A stretch of 64,000 nt of DNA. Origin: Taiwanofungus camphoratus (lineage: Eukaryota; Basidiomycota; Agaricomycetes; Polyporales; Taiwanofungaceae). Shown here in pieces: positions 1 to 11,297 of the stretch. The DNA lies in contig CP021220.1 of the NCBI GenBank assembly GCA_003999685.1, positions 3,596,001 through 3,660,000 of the forward strand. Direction: 5' to 3'. Within the stretch, counting starts at the first letter, position 1. Each line of letters begins with the position of its first letter. Under the pieces are notes generated by a model that had not been told where the DNA came from, ran no database searches, and was given only the letters and a program-made list of their open reading frames with translations. Position numbers and translations under genes: made by a program.

Positions 1-514
1 GCACTTCCCGGAGGGGGCGGACGTCGTGTTTGTCGAGGCCGATCTCGAAGACGTTGTTGGGCAGGAGGGCCTCAAGAACTTCGAGGGTCCGCTACGGATG
101 CGGCGCGCAAGGCGCAAGGAGAAGGAGCGCAAGGACGACAAGGCGCGTGCCCGTGCGGAAGAGCGCGAGAAGGAGAAGCTCGCGCAAGCGGAGCCCGGGC
201 ATTTCGTAGTGCCCCTTTCGACGGAGAGGTCGCCGTCACCGGCGGAGGTGGATGAACGAGCAGGCGAGCAGCCTTCAGTGCAGATGCAGCAGCCTGCGGG
301 GGCGTGGGGCTCGAGGAGCTTTGCTTCTGCTGCTCATGCGGCTCAGGGCCGCCCGACTGGACAACGTCCTGTGCGACGCGAGCGTGAGAGGGAAGAAGAT
401 GAGTGGGATCTCGATGTGGCGTTTCATGAGCTGGAGCAGAGAGGTGGGCGGGGTGGGGGGAAGAGGAGCACTAGACTGGTCGTGTTGGGAGGCGGTGGGG
501 GACGGCGACGTTGA
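1..514 (+). CDS. C-terminal part of an RNF10/Mag2-like RING E3 ligase
   Basis: The reading frame is open from the window edge to a TGA at 512-514, so the gene begins outside. The visible part has a short acidic segment (VFVEADLEDVVGQEGLKNF), a long Lys/Arg/Glu-rich helix (about residues 28-65) and a disordered Gly/Arg-rich tail. The acidic segment followed by the charged helix matches in order and spacing the region downstream of the RING finger in animal RNF10 and yeast Mag2, as I remember it. That family acts in ribosome ubiquitylation and quality control in the cytosol. The RING itself is not in the window, so the assignment rests on the tail alone. The gene converges on SHO1. Confidence 0.6.
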   Translation, partial: HFPEGADVVFVEADLEDVVGQEGLKNFEGPLRMRRARRKEKERKDDKARARAEEREKEKLAQAEPGHFVVPLSTERSPSPAEVDERAGEQPSVQMQQPAGAWGSRSFASAAHAAQGRPTGQRPVRREREREEDEWDLDVAFHELEQRGGRGGGKRSTRLVVLGGGGGRRR

Positions 515-952
515 TCTGAGCATATTATCATTAGGATGCCAGGATCTTCTCATGTTGTGTGTTAATACGGTGTTCAGCAGGATCAATCAATCTTTGTAGC
601 AACAGTGATTCAAGCAAATACATCATTCACGTCCAGCTACCTCGAGAAAGTTTTGCTAAGTTACATCATGCAGAGACGACCGTTGGAGGTACGAATATAC
701 TCGTTCGCATAGTCTACGAAGCGGGAAAGAAAGCACTGGTCCAGAGGGCAAATAGAGACAGATCGGCACTGAAGAGAAGACGGGAAAGCAAGAATGGCTG
801 GTACGCGCGTAATCCACTTCACCATTAGGAGAATGTGATGTGGTCGGCCTGCAGGAATAAAGGGATATACGTGTGTTGCGCACTGATAGCATGTCATGAC
901 TGTTCGTGGCGATTAACACGAAAGATAGGAAACAAGATAGGTATCCACGACG
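515..952. other. Gene-free stretch between convergent genes
   Basis: It holds the 3' ends of the RING-ligase gene (plus) and SHO1 (minus). I see no open frame with coding character and no repeat. Confidence 0.6.
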
Positions 953-2206
953 CTAAATTACTTGTAGATAATTTGATGGCGCAACTGAAATTAAAATAGA
1001 AGCAAGCGATCACTACGTCTGCGCAGAAGGGGAGAAGAGCGGAACCTACTTCCGATAGACCCATCGGCCCTTTTTGCTTGCCACCACTTCCCCTGCTTGT
1101 CAAGAATCTCGAGAATTTCGCCTTTCGTAAAGGAGATCTCGTTTGGATCGTCAGCCGAAGCACTGTCTGAAAACAATGTCAGAAAACAATGTCACTACGT
1201 AGCATCAATCGGACAGGAAGATGCGGAACTCACAGGAATACAATGCTTTCGCCCTGGTTTCTGTAGTGCCATCCGCAGCTCCTGGACCACCCTGCACACC
1301 TGGCCCACTTCCCGCTCCAAGACCAGCAGCACCACCCATCAACGGGGAAGAGGCGGTCACGTTGTGATCGCCAGCACCCAATGAGCCAGGCCCGCCACCA
1401 ACAGGAGTATTGTGGACACTATTTGTAGCAACGCTCCTTGGGGGACCCTCAACACTCCCAGCATTGAGGCTGTTCCCGCTCCCAATCGGCCCTGCGAGAC
1501 TGCTGGCCATTTTGGCGTCGTAACCGGGGCCAATTCCGCCGCTCGGCGAAGTCGCATAGCCTGCCTGGTAACCGTTACCGGCGCCCATTGTGTGCATGGA
1601 AGTCGTGCGCGTTGCCCGGCGACGGCGCGATGGCGGAGTTAGGCCGCCTGTGCCCAATGAGTTGAAGATGTGCAGCATGAGCGAGTCCTCTTCCGAGGTG
1701 AAGTATAGCACCCAAAGAATGTCGACGATGGCGAGGATGAGCCAGCCGGCGGCCATCGCGTCGAGCGAGGCGAAGCCGGAAAAGATGCCCTGGTTGACGC
1801 CGATTACTGCGAACACGACTGCGACTGCGCCGAATACCGATATCTGGAAGCGGTGCATGGCGATGGAGTCACTCGCCAACGTGTGTAAGACACCGAGGAT
1901 GAGGAATAGCTGGAGGAAGATGGAGAACCATAGGACGCCAACGGAAGCATGGCCGTCTGGGGGGGGGTAGTTGAAAGTGGACTTCAACGATGCACAAGTT
2001 GAACTAATACTCACGCTGGGCGGTCGCTATGGCCTGCGAGATGAATGCGAGGATCCATCCTACCTGCGAATACGAGGGTCTACAACGCCTCCCGGCGGAA
2101 CACAGTCATGGAATGAGCTCACCACAGCAAGGATAGTTGTGAACAAGAAGAGGTAGTGGGTTAGTATCGGCGTGAAGTCAAGACCCTCGCTTCCGCGCGG
2201 CGGCAT
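953..2206 (-). CDS. SHO1: SHO1 osmosensor, four-TM protein with C-terminal SH3 domain
   Basis: Sho1 is the plasma-membrane adaptor of the HOG osmostress MAPK branch; its SH3 domain binds the MAPKK Pbs2. Five exons can be placed: 2206-2123, 2063-2015, 1956-1234, 1166-1050 and 984-953, all with GT-AG introns. The N-terminus (MPPRGSEGLDFTPILTHYLF) starts a run of four hydrophobic segments over about 115 residues. A Gly/Ser-rich cytosolic linker of about 140 residues follows. The SH3 domain begins at ALYSYSASADDPNEISF, carries the conserved KWWQA core, and ends with GIAPSNYLQVI, the typical Sho1 end. The SH3 is split over three exons. The start is the first ATG giving the conserved N-terminal helix. 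Confidence 0.93.
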
Positions 2207-3149
2207 GTTCAGTATGAGATAAAAGTGGGCCGCAGAGTGCAGACAGATGAGCCCGCGAGTATGAAGGAGACTGAAAGGTGTCTCGGCGACGAAGAAGGAA
2301 AAGAAAAAGCTAGGTTTGAGGCAATTGGCGAGTTGCACGACGTCGGCTGGAAAATGACGACTCGGACTGCGCGACTGGGCTGCGACACGTTCTGGGAATT
2401 CTCACACGCGCCTCGTTGAACATTCCAAGTTGGCAAAACCTCCATATCAACTGCGATTTAGTCTGCGAGCACAGCTCACACGGATCCGTCTCTAGCCTAG
2501 ATATTTTTCTGCGTCATCCCCCGCTGTGATCAACGGGTCACAAATGGTTGCAAATGCCGTTTTACTTGTGCCCGGAAACTGATCATCACATGCCCACTCT
2601 GAGAGCTGAGCGTCCTCCATAAGCAAGACCAAAGCTCTGAGCTCCGAGTCACTGTCGAGCCGGAGCATGACACAACCGTTGTTAGACTAGGCGTCGTCGT
2701 TGTTCATCCTGTTCGGTCAGCATCAACTCTGCCATGGTCCGAAAGGGGCGCAGCGCCTGCTCTGTGTCGAGAAATCTCTGTCCATGTTTTCCGCACATGC
2801 ATACTTCTCTGTCGAAGACAAGTAATAAATGGTTCGACGACATAGAACTCGAGTACACACAGCTGAACGAGTGTGATTGCGAGCCACGTGCCGAGTGTGT
2901 CAACATGATTGAGTCAGCGGGAGCAATTGGGTGCGGAAAACCATAACGAGTGCTCACGTAACCACATACACCCACCTTTCAACGCGATCGGTATACGGCG
3001 TGTGGCCCCATGTCGGATCGTTTATATATTTTCTTTCTCATAATACACGTCGCCCTTTCTTCGTCCCCATCTCGCACGCATGATACCGTCGTTCATCGCT
3101 CTATCCCTTTAATTCTTCACCTTTCTGTGATTCCTGGCTATGCCTGGCC
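2207..3149. promoter_or_regulatory. Divergent intergenic region of SHO1 and the 3150-4887 gene
   Basis: This is 943 bp without coding signal. A TATA-like run (TATATATT, 3023-3030) lies about 120 bp before the ATG at 3150, followed by CT-rich DNA typical of fungal leaders. Nothing else stands out. Confidence 0.4.
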
Positions 3150-4887
3150 ATGGATTTTTATAAATCGACAATACCGCACGCTCTCGCTCCTTTCTACGAC
3201 TTACTACAGTGGCAGCCGCTAGTTGGGTTCGTTCGGTGGAATGCAGGTGTGGGCATGGACATAATTCGACTGGGACTGAGGTGCTTAGTGGTGGGCCTTG
3301 CAAGCGCGGTACTTGCACTTGCTGGTATTCTTCTGGTAAGTCGTCGTATTAGAGTCTCAACAACCTCATCCCGACCGCACCAGAGTGTCTTGTCCGCACT
3401 GGGACATTCAATTCCTGGCGTATCAGATGGTCTCTCGCAATCTGAGCCGACGTATTCGGAAGATGTCACGAGAGTGCAAAATCTACACACTCGCTCATCA
3501 TCCCTGGAGTCGCGGAGATCACTGGCCTACTCGCAGCGCTCCATATCTACTTCCGCAGACTCGGATGCAACCATAGTCCAGCATAGCGAGAGTGTCCATG
3601 TGAGGTTCGTGGAGACTCACACAGTGCACTCATATCTTCGGATCCCCCGCGCCTCACCCCGAGACGTGTCTGGCCGCCGCCTTTCCCCCATCGCGGACAA
3701 TTCGCCCGTCCAATCAGCATTTCCTCTGGTTAAAGATGAGAATTTCCCGGAAATGGACGACAGCACAGCCTGTCGGCCGTCTCCCGTCAGACGTCTAAAC
3801 ACTATTACAGAACAACACAAACAGTCCCCACAGACAGCATTCATACCTGGAGAATTCACAGCAGGGAATCCCCCTGACAGATCACCGGTGTCTTCGGATT
3901 TGGGGCACCATGGTTTTCCAGAGCGTCCAGATAACCTTGATCTCGTGGCTCGGGGTCGGCCCAAGATAGCCAAGATGCCATCGTCCCCTCATGCTGGATG
4001 TGAGTCTTCCTCCGTAGGTTCAGAAAAAGTAGGCCTTGATTTTATACCTAGTCAAGGAGATACATAAGGAGATGAAGGACCGTTTGCTACGGAAAACCCA
4101 CAGTCTGCCGTGCAAGAAGAATGCCCGCAATGTCCGGCGCACGGACCCATATCAAGCACCTTATTTTTTTCCTACCCCAGGCTCACCCGAGGCCGCTCAT
4201 TATGTGCGCAGTGTGCGCGTAAGCCGCACAGGTGGTGCGATTCCTCCTGGAATCACAACTGAGCAACGCCTGCAACGCAAGCCCAGCGACTTGTTTCCCT
4301 TGCAAATAGCGGGCCCGTCGACATCGCCTATAATTCCGAGCAAGGAGATTGTGGCGGAGCCTGAACAAATACGAGAAGGGGTCGAGACTCCCCCGTCGTC
4401 GAAGTCGTCGCGCAGGCGATCTTGGCACTCTCTTCTCCCTCGTCACAGTATCCCTCGACGCTCATCCGCCGGTCCCGAACAGGACACAGAGGCAATCCCG
4501 GCTGCGGGCGTACCTTCTATCCCACCATCTCCGCAGACCGCCTCACCAAAAAAGTTGGGCAAGTCACGAAGGTGTGTACCATGAATTCGTCCGGCCCGAG
4601 GGTCTGACTCAATGTGTCGCAGTCTGCTTCCGTCATTTCCGCGCCCGTCGGCCCGCGCCGATGCCACGCGGGGCCGCAAGAGTGAGCCACACATGTCTCC
4701 ACGAACACCAACCCTGTCCCTAGCCGGCGACGCGTCAGTGCCAGAGGCTGCTCGCCTGCCGAGGGAGTCTCGACCAGAAGCGTCTCGCAAGCAGTCTTGG
4801 CATGCACGATTCCACCATCGGCGCTCGGCGTCTGTCCCAGGAAGTTCGGCATCTAGAGTAGACTCGCCGAACAGTCCGGCGCAGTAA
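3150..4887 (+). CDS. Uncharacterised one-pass membrane protein with Ser/Pro/Arg-rich tail
   Basis: I do not recognise this gene. Exon 1 is 3150-3999, exon 2 is 4181-4572 and exon 3 is 4612-4887; the first intron uses GTGAGT at 4000 and an AG ending at 4180, the second GTGTGT at 4573. The protein starts MDFYKSTIPHALAPFYDLLQ and has one transmembrane helix (about residues 45-65, LVVGLASAVLALAGILLVSR). A low-complexity tail of roughly 430 residues follows. Two basic copies of a Ser-Trp-His box (RRRSWHSLLPRHS and RKQSWHARFHHRRS) sit in the C-terminal third, which looks like a degenerate internal repeat or a docking motif. It is probably a membrane-anchored signalling or morphogenesis protein, but function cannot be assigned. 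Confidence 0.7.
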
Positions 4888-5525
4888 ATATACGATAGAT
4901 CCTCTACTTAATGTCGTCGGGTCGTTGTAATTGTTGTAGGGCAAGCCGGTCGGTTGTGCATTGTGCATATGGCATGTTTTTATCATATTTATCGTCCGTG
5001 TCATTTGATCCGCTGGTGTTGCTACTCATCCCCTCCACTCGTTCAGTGCTCATTTCATCTGCTAGATAACCTTCGTAGGTAAAAATAATGCAATGTAATG
5101 TATCGTATTTCTCTGTATCCACCGTATCTGCATTGGCATTTCGGATAGAACATACATTGTCATTTCTCAAATATATAACTAGACCACATCATGATTGGGT
5201 TTATGCATGTGAAGGCAATGTGAAGGCGAGCAGTTCGATACTCCCATTATTGTTAAAAAATACACTGTCCGCAAGCTTTTCGCAATTCATACGCCCGCGT
5301 TGTGATAACAAGCGAAAAAATCGACGGCAGGCGCAGTTTGTCCACGGGCGCGAACGTGAGGTAAATACATGAAAAATCAATCATTTATATACCCCCCCTC
5401 CTCTCGGCCGGGCACCATCACGGCCGAGCTTGCGAGCTCGCCACGATCGCGTGCTCCAACACGCGTGCACCCTAACTTGCACGAAAACAAGAGCATCTGT
5501 CGGGCGACTAGACTGGGGACTTCAT
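4888..5525. other. Gene-free stretch between convergent genes
   Basis: It is AT-rich to about 5380, then GC-richer. It contains 3' flanks only; I see no further feature. Confidence 0.5.
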
Positions 5526-5935
5526 CTAGCCTGCGGGCTCTGCAGGAGCCATGGAAACTGGCAAGAAGTCCTTAAACCCTTCCAAGGGCTCCGGTGCATC
5601 TTTGAAGGGCGTCTGGATGTAGGCGCAGGCCGCCAATGAAGTCTAGAGATTCCCTTAGTTTTTTTTTTTATTTTATTCCTCGGGTTTATACTCCATACGA
5701 CAGATTCCCTTAGTTGGCACCCGGCTTAGTAATGAACAATGCGGCTCGCTTCAGGTGTCGGGTTCAGCCTGAATGCTTGTAAGGTATCCAAGAATCGTTG
5801 GACCGTCCGCGGTTCGTCTGCAAAATGTGCCTTGACTCTGTCCACAAATCGCAGAGCATGATTGGAGTCGATCTCCTTGGCCCCTTCGGGGGTACTGTTT
5901 CCTGTCTCGGGCTGCTGAGCCTTGGGGGCAGTCAT
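5526..5935 (-). CDS. Stand-alone single-PAH-domain protein, relic or paralog of SIN3 PAH2
   Basis: This small gene faces SIN3 across 403 bp. Exon 1 (5935-5750) starts MTAPKAQQPETGNS and enters a PAH helix pair (NHALRFVDRVKAHFADEP). Exon 2 (5642-5526) finishes it (FKDAPEPLEGFKDFLPVSMA) and ends at TAG. Both halves align with SIN3 PAH2 ([18 protein letters not shown] and [20 protein letters not shown]), and the intron lies at the same place with the same acceptor context, TAG then ACT. At the matching donor the sequence is GAA then GCGAGC, where SIN3 has GAG then GTGAGC. The intron is therefore either GC-AG or no longer spliced; unspliced, the frame stops shortly after PTPEASRIVHY at 5726. A protein of about 100 residues holding only PAH could compete with SIN3 for repressor ligands. 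The homology is seen; the function is inference. Confidence 0.72.
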
Positions 5936-6338
5936 TGAGAGTCTGACACAACGTGTTATTTGGTGGTCGCTCGTGTGCAAGTCGATTCCGCAGAGGGAGA
6001 ATTGTGTAGAGAACCAGGTTGGGGAAATGAGGCCGGCCTAGTCACACCTTGCACTATGAACTAAACCTTTAAGACGTGTCTGCCCAGCGTCTAGATCTGA
6101 TACTAGCAGTCAGGAGACTCGCCGAGAGACAATTAGTGAGTACAAGGACACCCAGACAACGCCGCGGTTAGATGATGGTAGCATTACAAGTTACCAGATA
6201 AGATAAGATGTAGATAAAGTTGATCAAGGACTGTGGCGGTTGGCGCGCGCGGAGGGAACCGACGCCTGCCAGAGCCGCCGCTCGCATTCCGACCTGGCTC
6301 CCCGACAAGGATACACAGCTGCTTCTAGATCTGCGCAC
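5936..6338. promoter_or_regulatory. Shared promoter region of the PAH-only gene and SIN3
   Basis: 403 bp separate the two divergent start codons. Long 5' leaders are likely on both sides. No clear TATA box. Confidence 0.45.
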
Positions 6339-9300
6339 ATGGACCTTTCCTCTCCAGATCCCCCACATGTTTTACCAGATCCTCCCACCGAGCCTCAGCA
6401 ACTAGCGCAGCCTCACGCCGTCACCAGCGCAGCCTCTTCTACTGCAGCAGAGGACGTGTATTCACCGCTCCCCGCCCGCTTGCCTCCAGCACCAGTCCCG
6501 AGAAGCGCTCTTTCGCCGTCAAATCCTCTTTCGAGCGAGCTAGGGCAACGTCTCAACCCACCCTCACGCGCCTCCTCTCCCAGAGCGGCCCCCAAGATAC
6601 CCAACACCATGATGATGCCTCAGGGTATGCCTGCGGGTGATAGTGACGCCATGCAAATGATGGGGCCTGCTATCCCGCGGTCTCCGGATTCAAACAGACC
6701 GCTGAACGTGACAGATGCGCTAAGCTACCTCGACGCTGTCAAAATGCAGTTCCAGGACAAGCCGGACGTGTACAACCATTTTCTCGATATCATGAAGGAT
6801 TTTAAAAGCCAGGTGTGAGTTTTTATGTCCTCAGTCTGCCAAGTGCACGTGGAGGATGGGCCTCCTTTATCGTTTGTTGAGCCCAAGGCCGGGAGCAGTT
6901 GTCATCTAAGTGTCGTTTCCTTGACTGCCTTGTATTCGTATACTGCAAGGCGGTTGCACTGCTACACATTTGCAACTGTGATCTTCTATACTGGCACTGA
7001 CTCCGCCTTAGGATTGACACGCCTGGAGTGATCGAGCGGGTCTCAATGCTGTTCCACGGCAACCCATATCTCATCCAAGGCTTCAACACTTTCCTTCCGC
7101 CTGGCTACCGCATTGAGCTCTCGACGGATCCGCGCAACGTGGATACTATAACAGTAACAACACCTCTTGGCATTATGACACAGAACATCCTCGGTGCACC
7201 TCCGCGAATCCCTAGAGACCCAAGTTTGCCCACATCAGGCGTCATCACGCCCTTTGTTCAGCAGTCCTCGCTTGGCCTTCCACCGCCCCCGCTCCTCCCG
7301 ATCGGTATCGGAAGTGGCTCTCGACCCGTCACACCGATGCAACACCGTCCTGCTCACGCGCCATCACTGTTTGAGTCGGTTTTCTCCAACTCCCCTGCGA
7401 TGCAAGGGGCTCAGACTACTGCCGCCGCATCTTTCCTAGGCAACTTGGGCAACCGAACGATGGAGAAGACGAACGAGATGGACTTTAATCATGCCATACA
7501 ATACCTCAACAAGATCAAGACGCGCTTCGCAGACGATCCGGAGACGTACAAGCAGTTCTTGGAAATCCTGCAGACGTACCAGAAGGAACAGAAGCCGCTG
7601 CACGAGGTGAGCCACTCGCTGATCCTTATCTGGGTGCTGACTGAGGACTTTTAGACTCCAGTCTACGCCCATGTTCAGATGCTTTTCAAGGATGCACCGG
7701 ACCTCATGGATGAATTCAAAGACTTCTTGCCTGCTTCCATGGCACCCGCTGGAGAACATGCTGGCTGGGTCGAGATCCAGCCGCATCCAATAGGGGGCCC
7801 GATACCCTTCGTACCAGATGAAGCTCAAGCGCCTGCACCCGAAAAAGCTACGAAAGCACCTAACAGACGGAGGAAGCGTGCCCCTGAGAAGGAGGCGGCG
7901 GGAACGCAGAAGACCACTGGCGGCAGGGTATGTGCACCCCATTGATTAACGTTTTGCGGAGTGTCTGTATACATTGGCAGCAGGTCGCGAAGCGGGCAAA
8001 GCCGAACCACAAGCCTGAGCCCTCATCGCCCAAGTTCAACTCCTTCCAGGCCCCGCCGTCGCCGCCACCCGTGCATCCTCACCAGTATCAAGCTCCGTCG
8101 CAGCTCCCGCCGACCACCCATACGCACGCACTCCAGCCAGCCAACATCACTCCGAATGTCAACGGTGCATCGTCGACCTCTGAGGAGCTGCTGTTTTTCG
8201 ATCGCACGAAGAAGGCTCTCGAGAGTGGCGGGACATACGACGAGTTCCTGAAGCTGCTGAACTTGTTTGCCAAGGACATAATCGATACCAAGACACTCAT
8301 CGATCGTGCGGAGATCTTCTTGGGTGATGGCGAGTTGATGGTTCAGTTCAAGGAGCTGATGGGCTGGGATGATAAGGTAGGAAACATTGAGTATGGGCCG
8401 CCTGGAAGCATTAGAACTGGTCCTCCGGACCCGTATGCAGCCAGAGCCCCGGATGATGGACAAGGTCCGAGTTATCGGAGGTTGCCAGAGAGTGTGAGTG
8501 CCTTCCGTCATGCCGGTATTAAAAAGGCCGTTATCAGATGCCTCTTTCTAGGAAATACGACTGGCGTGTTCGGGTCGCCGTCAATTAGAACGGTCCGTGC
8601 TCAATGATGAATGGGTTTCCCACCCTACATGGGCGTCAGAGGAGTCCGGATTCATTGCGCACAAGAAGAACTCGTTCGAGGAAGCGCTGCACAGGAGTGA
8701 GGAAGAGCGGCACGAGTACCATGTGCATCTCGAGGCGCTCTCACGCACCATCGCCGTGCTGGAGCCTCTGGACGTACGTCTCGAAGAGATGTCGCCTGAG
8801 GAGCGAACGCAGTTCAGGCTGAAGCCTAATCTAGGTGGCACAAGTCGCACGATATATGAGCGCATCATCAAGAAAGTGTACGGACGCGATGCCGGGCTGG
8901 AGGTCCTCAAGGCATTGCAGGAATGCCCCAGTGTAGCCGTGCCTGTGGTCGTATCGCGACTGAAGCAAAAGTACGAAGAATGGCGGCGCTCGAAACGGGA
9001 GTGGAGCAGGACATGGCGGGAAGTGGATAACAAGAATTTCTACAAGGCGTTCGACCACCAAGGCATCGTCTTCAAAGCAAATGACAAAAAGAGCATCACC
9101 GCGAAACACCTCGTCCAGGAAATTGAAGCGGTGAAGGCAAAACAGCAGAAAGCGCGTGAGGTGAAGGGGCAGGACTCCTTCACGCGAGGCTCGCTCGGAC
9201 ACCAGCTCGAATACGCGTTCCAAGACACGACTGTCCTACACGACTCGCTCAAGATGATATTCTCATTCCTCGATCACTCGCCAACGCAGTACAGTCCGCC

Positions 9301-11028
9301 GGAACGGCGAAGTATAGAGCGTTTTCTTCGCTCATTTATTCCTGTTCTATTCATGTTCCCCAGCCACGAATTCAATGCTGCCTGCGGGCCGCTAGAAGCT
9401 GGTCACGAGGACGACATGGCAGAAGATACTTTCGAAGGCTTGGATGGGGTGGCGGACGATGGCCCAAAGGCAAGTCGAGACCGCAATGGAAAACGCCAAC
9501 CAAGTAGGGGCCAGTCTGCCGGAGTGTCAGCAGGAGACCTCAGGAAGAGACTCTTGAAGACAGTGCAAGAACGATTACCCGGAAACAGGCCCAGTGACCC
9601 GTCGTCCCGTTCAGCAGCACTGACTAGGTCGGCCTCGCCGGCACCGAGTGAGAGTTCATCTACGACCCGACTCAAAAGTTCAAGATTGAACCAGGAACTG
9701 GGTGGGTATAATGAAGAGCGCTCTAACCCCGAAGATATCTGGATTAGGGAAGCTATTCCGGGATCAATGAGTACCGGCGAGACACCGACCACGAGGCGAC
9801 CTTTCTACGCGAACACGACGTTCTATACATTGCTACGCTTGTTGCAGGTATGGCATCATTCTAATAATAAGGGGGCGGTGCATACTGACAGGACCTCGCG
9901 TCCGGCGTAGCTGTTATATTCACGGCTTCTCATGTGCAAGGAGATTGGCGCACAGCTGGCTGCGCAGCGACACGCCCCATTGCTTGCTAATCCAGTCGCG
10001 GTGCAGCTTGGGTTGGACGAACCGAATGGTCCATCTGTGATTCTTGCACAGGCCGTAGAAGCCGTCGGAGAAAGTCGGACGGGAGAAACACCGAATGTCT
10101 TGTACATGTATCTCCTTGACGCATGCGAGAAAGTCTTTGACAACGAGCTCGACCAAGCGACGTTCGAGGAGCAGATGCGATGGTTCTTCGGCACTAAGGT
10201 GCTGTATCGCGTGCCAGGATATGATGAGCTGAATTGACCGTTTACAACAGGCTTATCACGTCTTCACCCTAGATAGGGTGATCACCGCGATCGTCAAACA
10301 GGTGAGTTTCCAGCCCAGCGTTCTATGAGCGGTTTCTGACGTTATACTTCTCTGGGAAGGTCCAAACGATAATGGCGGACAACAAGTGTCAGGAGCTGTT
10401 GTATTTGTTGCAGACGGCACGGGGTAAAGAGACCATTACGGTGCATGATACGATCCGATATAGAAGGGAAGCCGAACGCCATGTGGGGGCGGATGACCAC
10501 CTGTACCGGTTCGATTGGGTAAGTCCAGCGATCACGATGGCCTGGTGAACCATTTGGTTGGTGCTGAGCCACGAATAGGACACGCACTCGAGGTCCCTGC
10601 GGGTTCAGTGGGTCGACCCAGCGGACCCTAGCGTCGAGGAGCGATCCTTGACGATTGGACGCTGGCATGAGTACGTGGCGACGTATGTGATGGTGCACCC
10701 GACCGAATGGCTGCCTGCACGTTCCCAGAGCGGCGCACTATTTTTGAGGAGGTGCGTAGCGTGCTATTTACGACTCGAGGACAATTGTAACTCCGTTCCT
10801 CGCTCTATTTTTAGATGCCTGATGGACGCCACTGAGAAAGGAGATGTGGTCGAGACGGACTGCAGCATGCGGGTTGTGGTCAGCCAGAGGACGTACAAGC
10901 TGATGTACGAGGCAGGCAAGGAAGATGTGTTATGGCGGCGGAGGGGCGCAGAGGACGACGCGACGTTGCAGGGGCGCGCCGCGATGAGACAAGAGGAGCG
11001 GAAGCGAGCGCTGGCGCGGTATAGCTGA
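6339..11028 (+). CDS. SIN3: SIN3 transcriptional corepressor scaffold
   Basis: Sin3 is the nuclear scaffold of the Rpd3-type histone deacetylase complex. Exons: 6339-6814, 7012-7606, 7655-7927, 7981-8493, 8552-9847, 9911-10198, 10251-10301, 10360-10518, 10579-10751 and 10815-11028. PAH1 ([17 protein letters not shown]) crosses intron 1; PAH2 ([17 protein letters not shown]) crosses intron 2; PAH3 ([14 protein letters not shown]) lies in exon 4. The HDAC-interaction domain runs from SYRRLPES through [17 protein letters not shown] to about residue 780. The conserved C-terminal Sin3 domain includes [20 protein letters not shown], and the protein ends [11 protein letters not shown]. Exon 4 has a tandem NAG acceptor (7978-7983). 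The last intron is 63 nt with no stop in frame, so retention would add 21 residues. Start: first in-frame ATG before the Pro/Ser-rich N-terminus. Confidence 0.95.
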
Positions 11029-11297
11029 GGGCGCGTGTGAGCGTCGACTCCCCTTATGGGCGTGGGCGTGCTATTAATAGAAAGCAGGATATAATTATAG
11101 TTATCGGATATATTAGGCATCACATTTGATAGTGTATCAACGTGCTCTGGTCGCTGTGCGTCTGCAGCCCTTCTTGCGCCTTCATAAGGCTGCCTTGCTC
11201 CATCGTGTCTGGCTTTCCCTTCCCCCCGTCAAGCCAAGCACCGTCACCATCGTGTACGACGTGCTCGCCTCCGGGAGCTCGGTAGTCGTGAGGCAGC

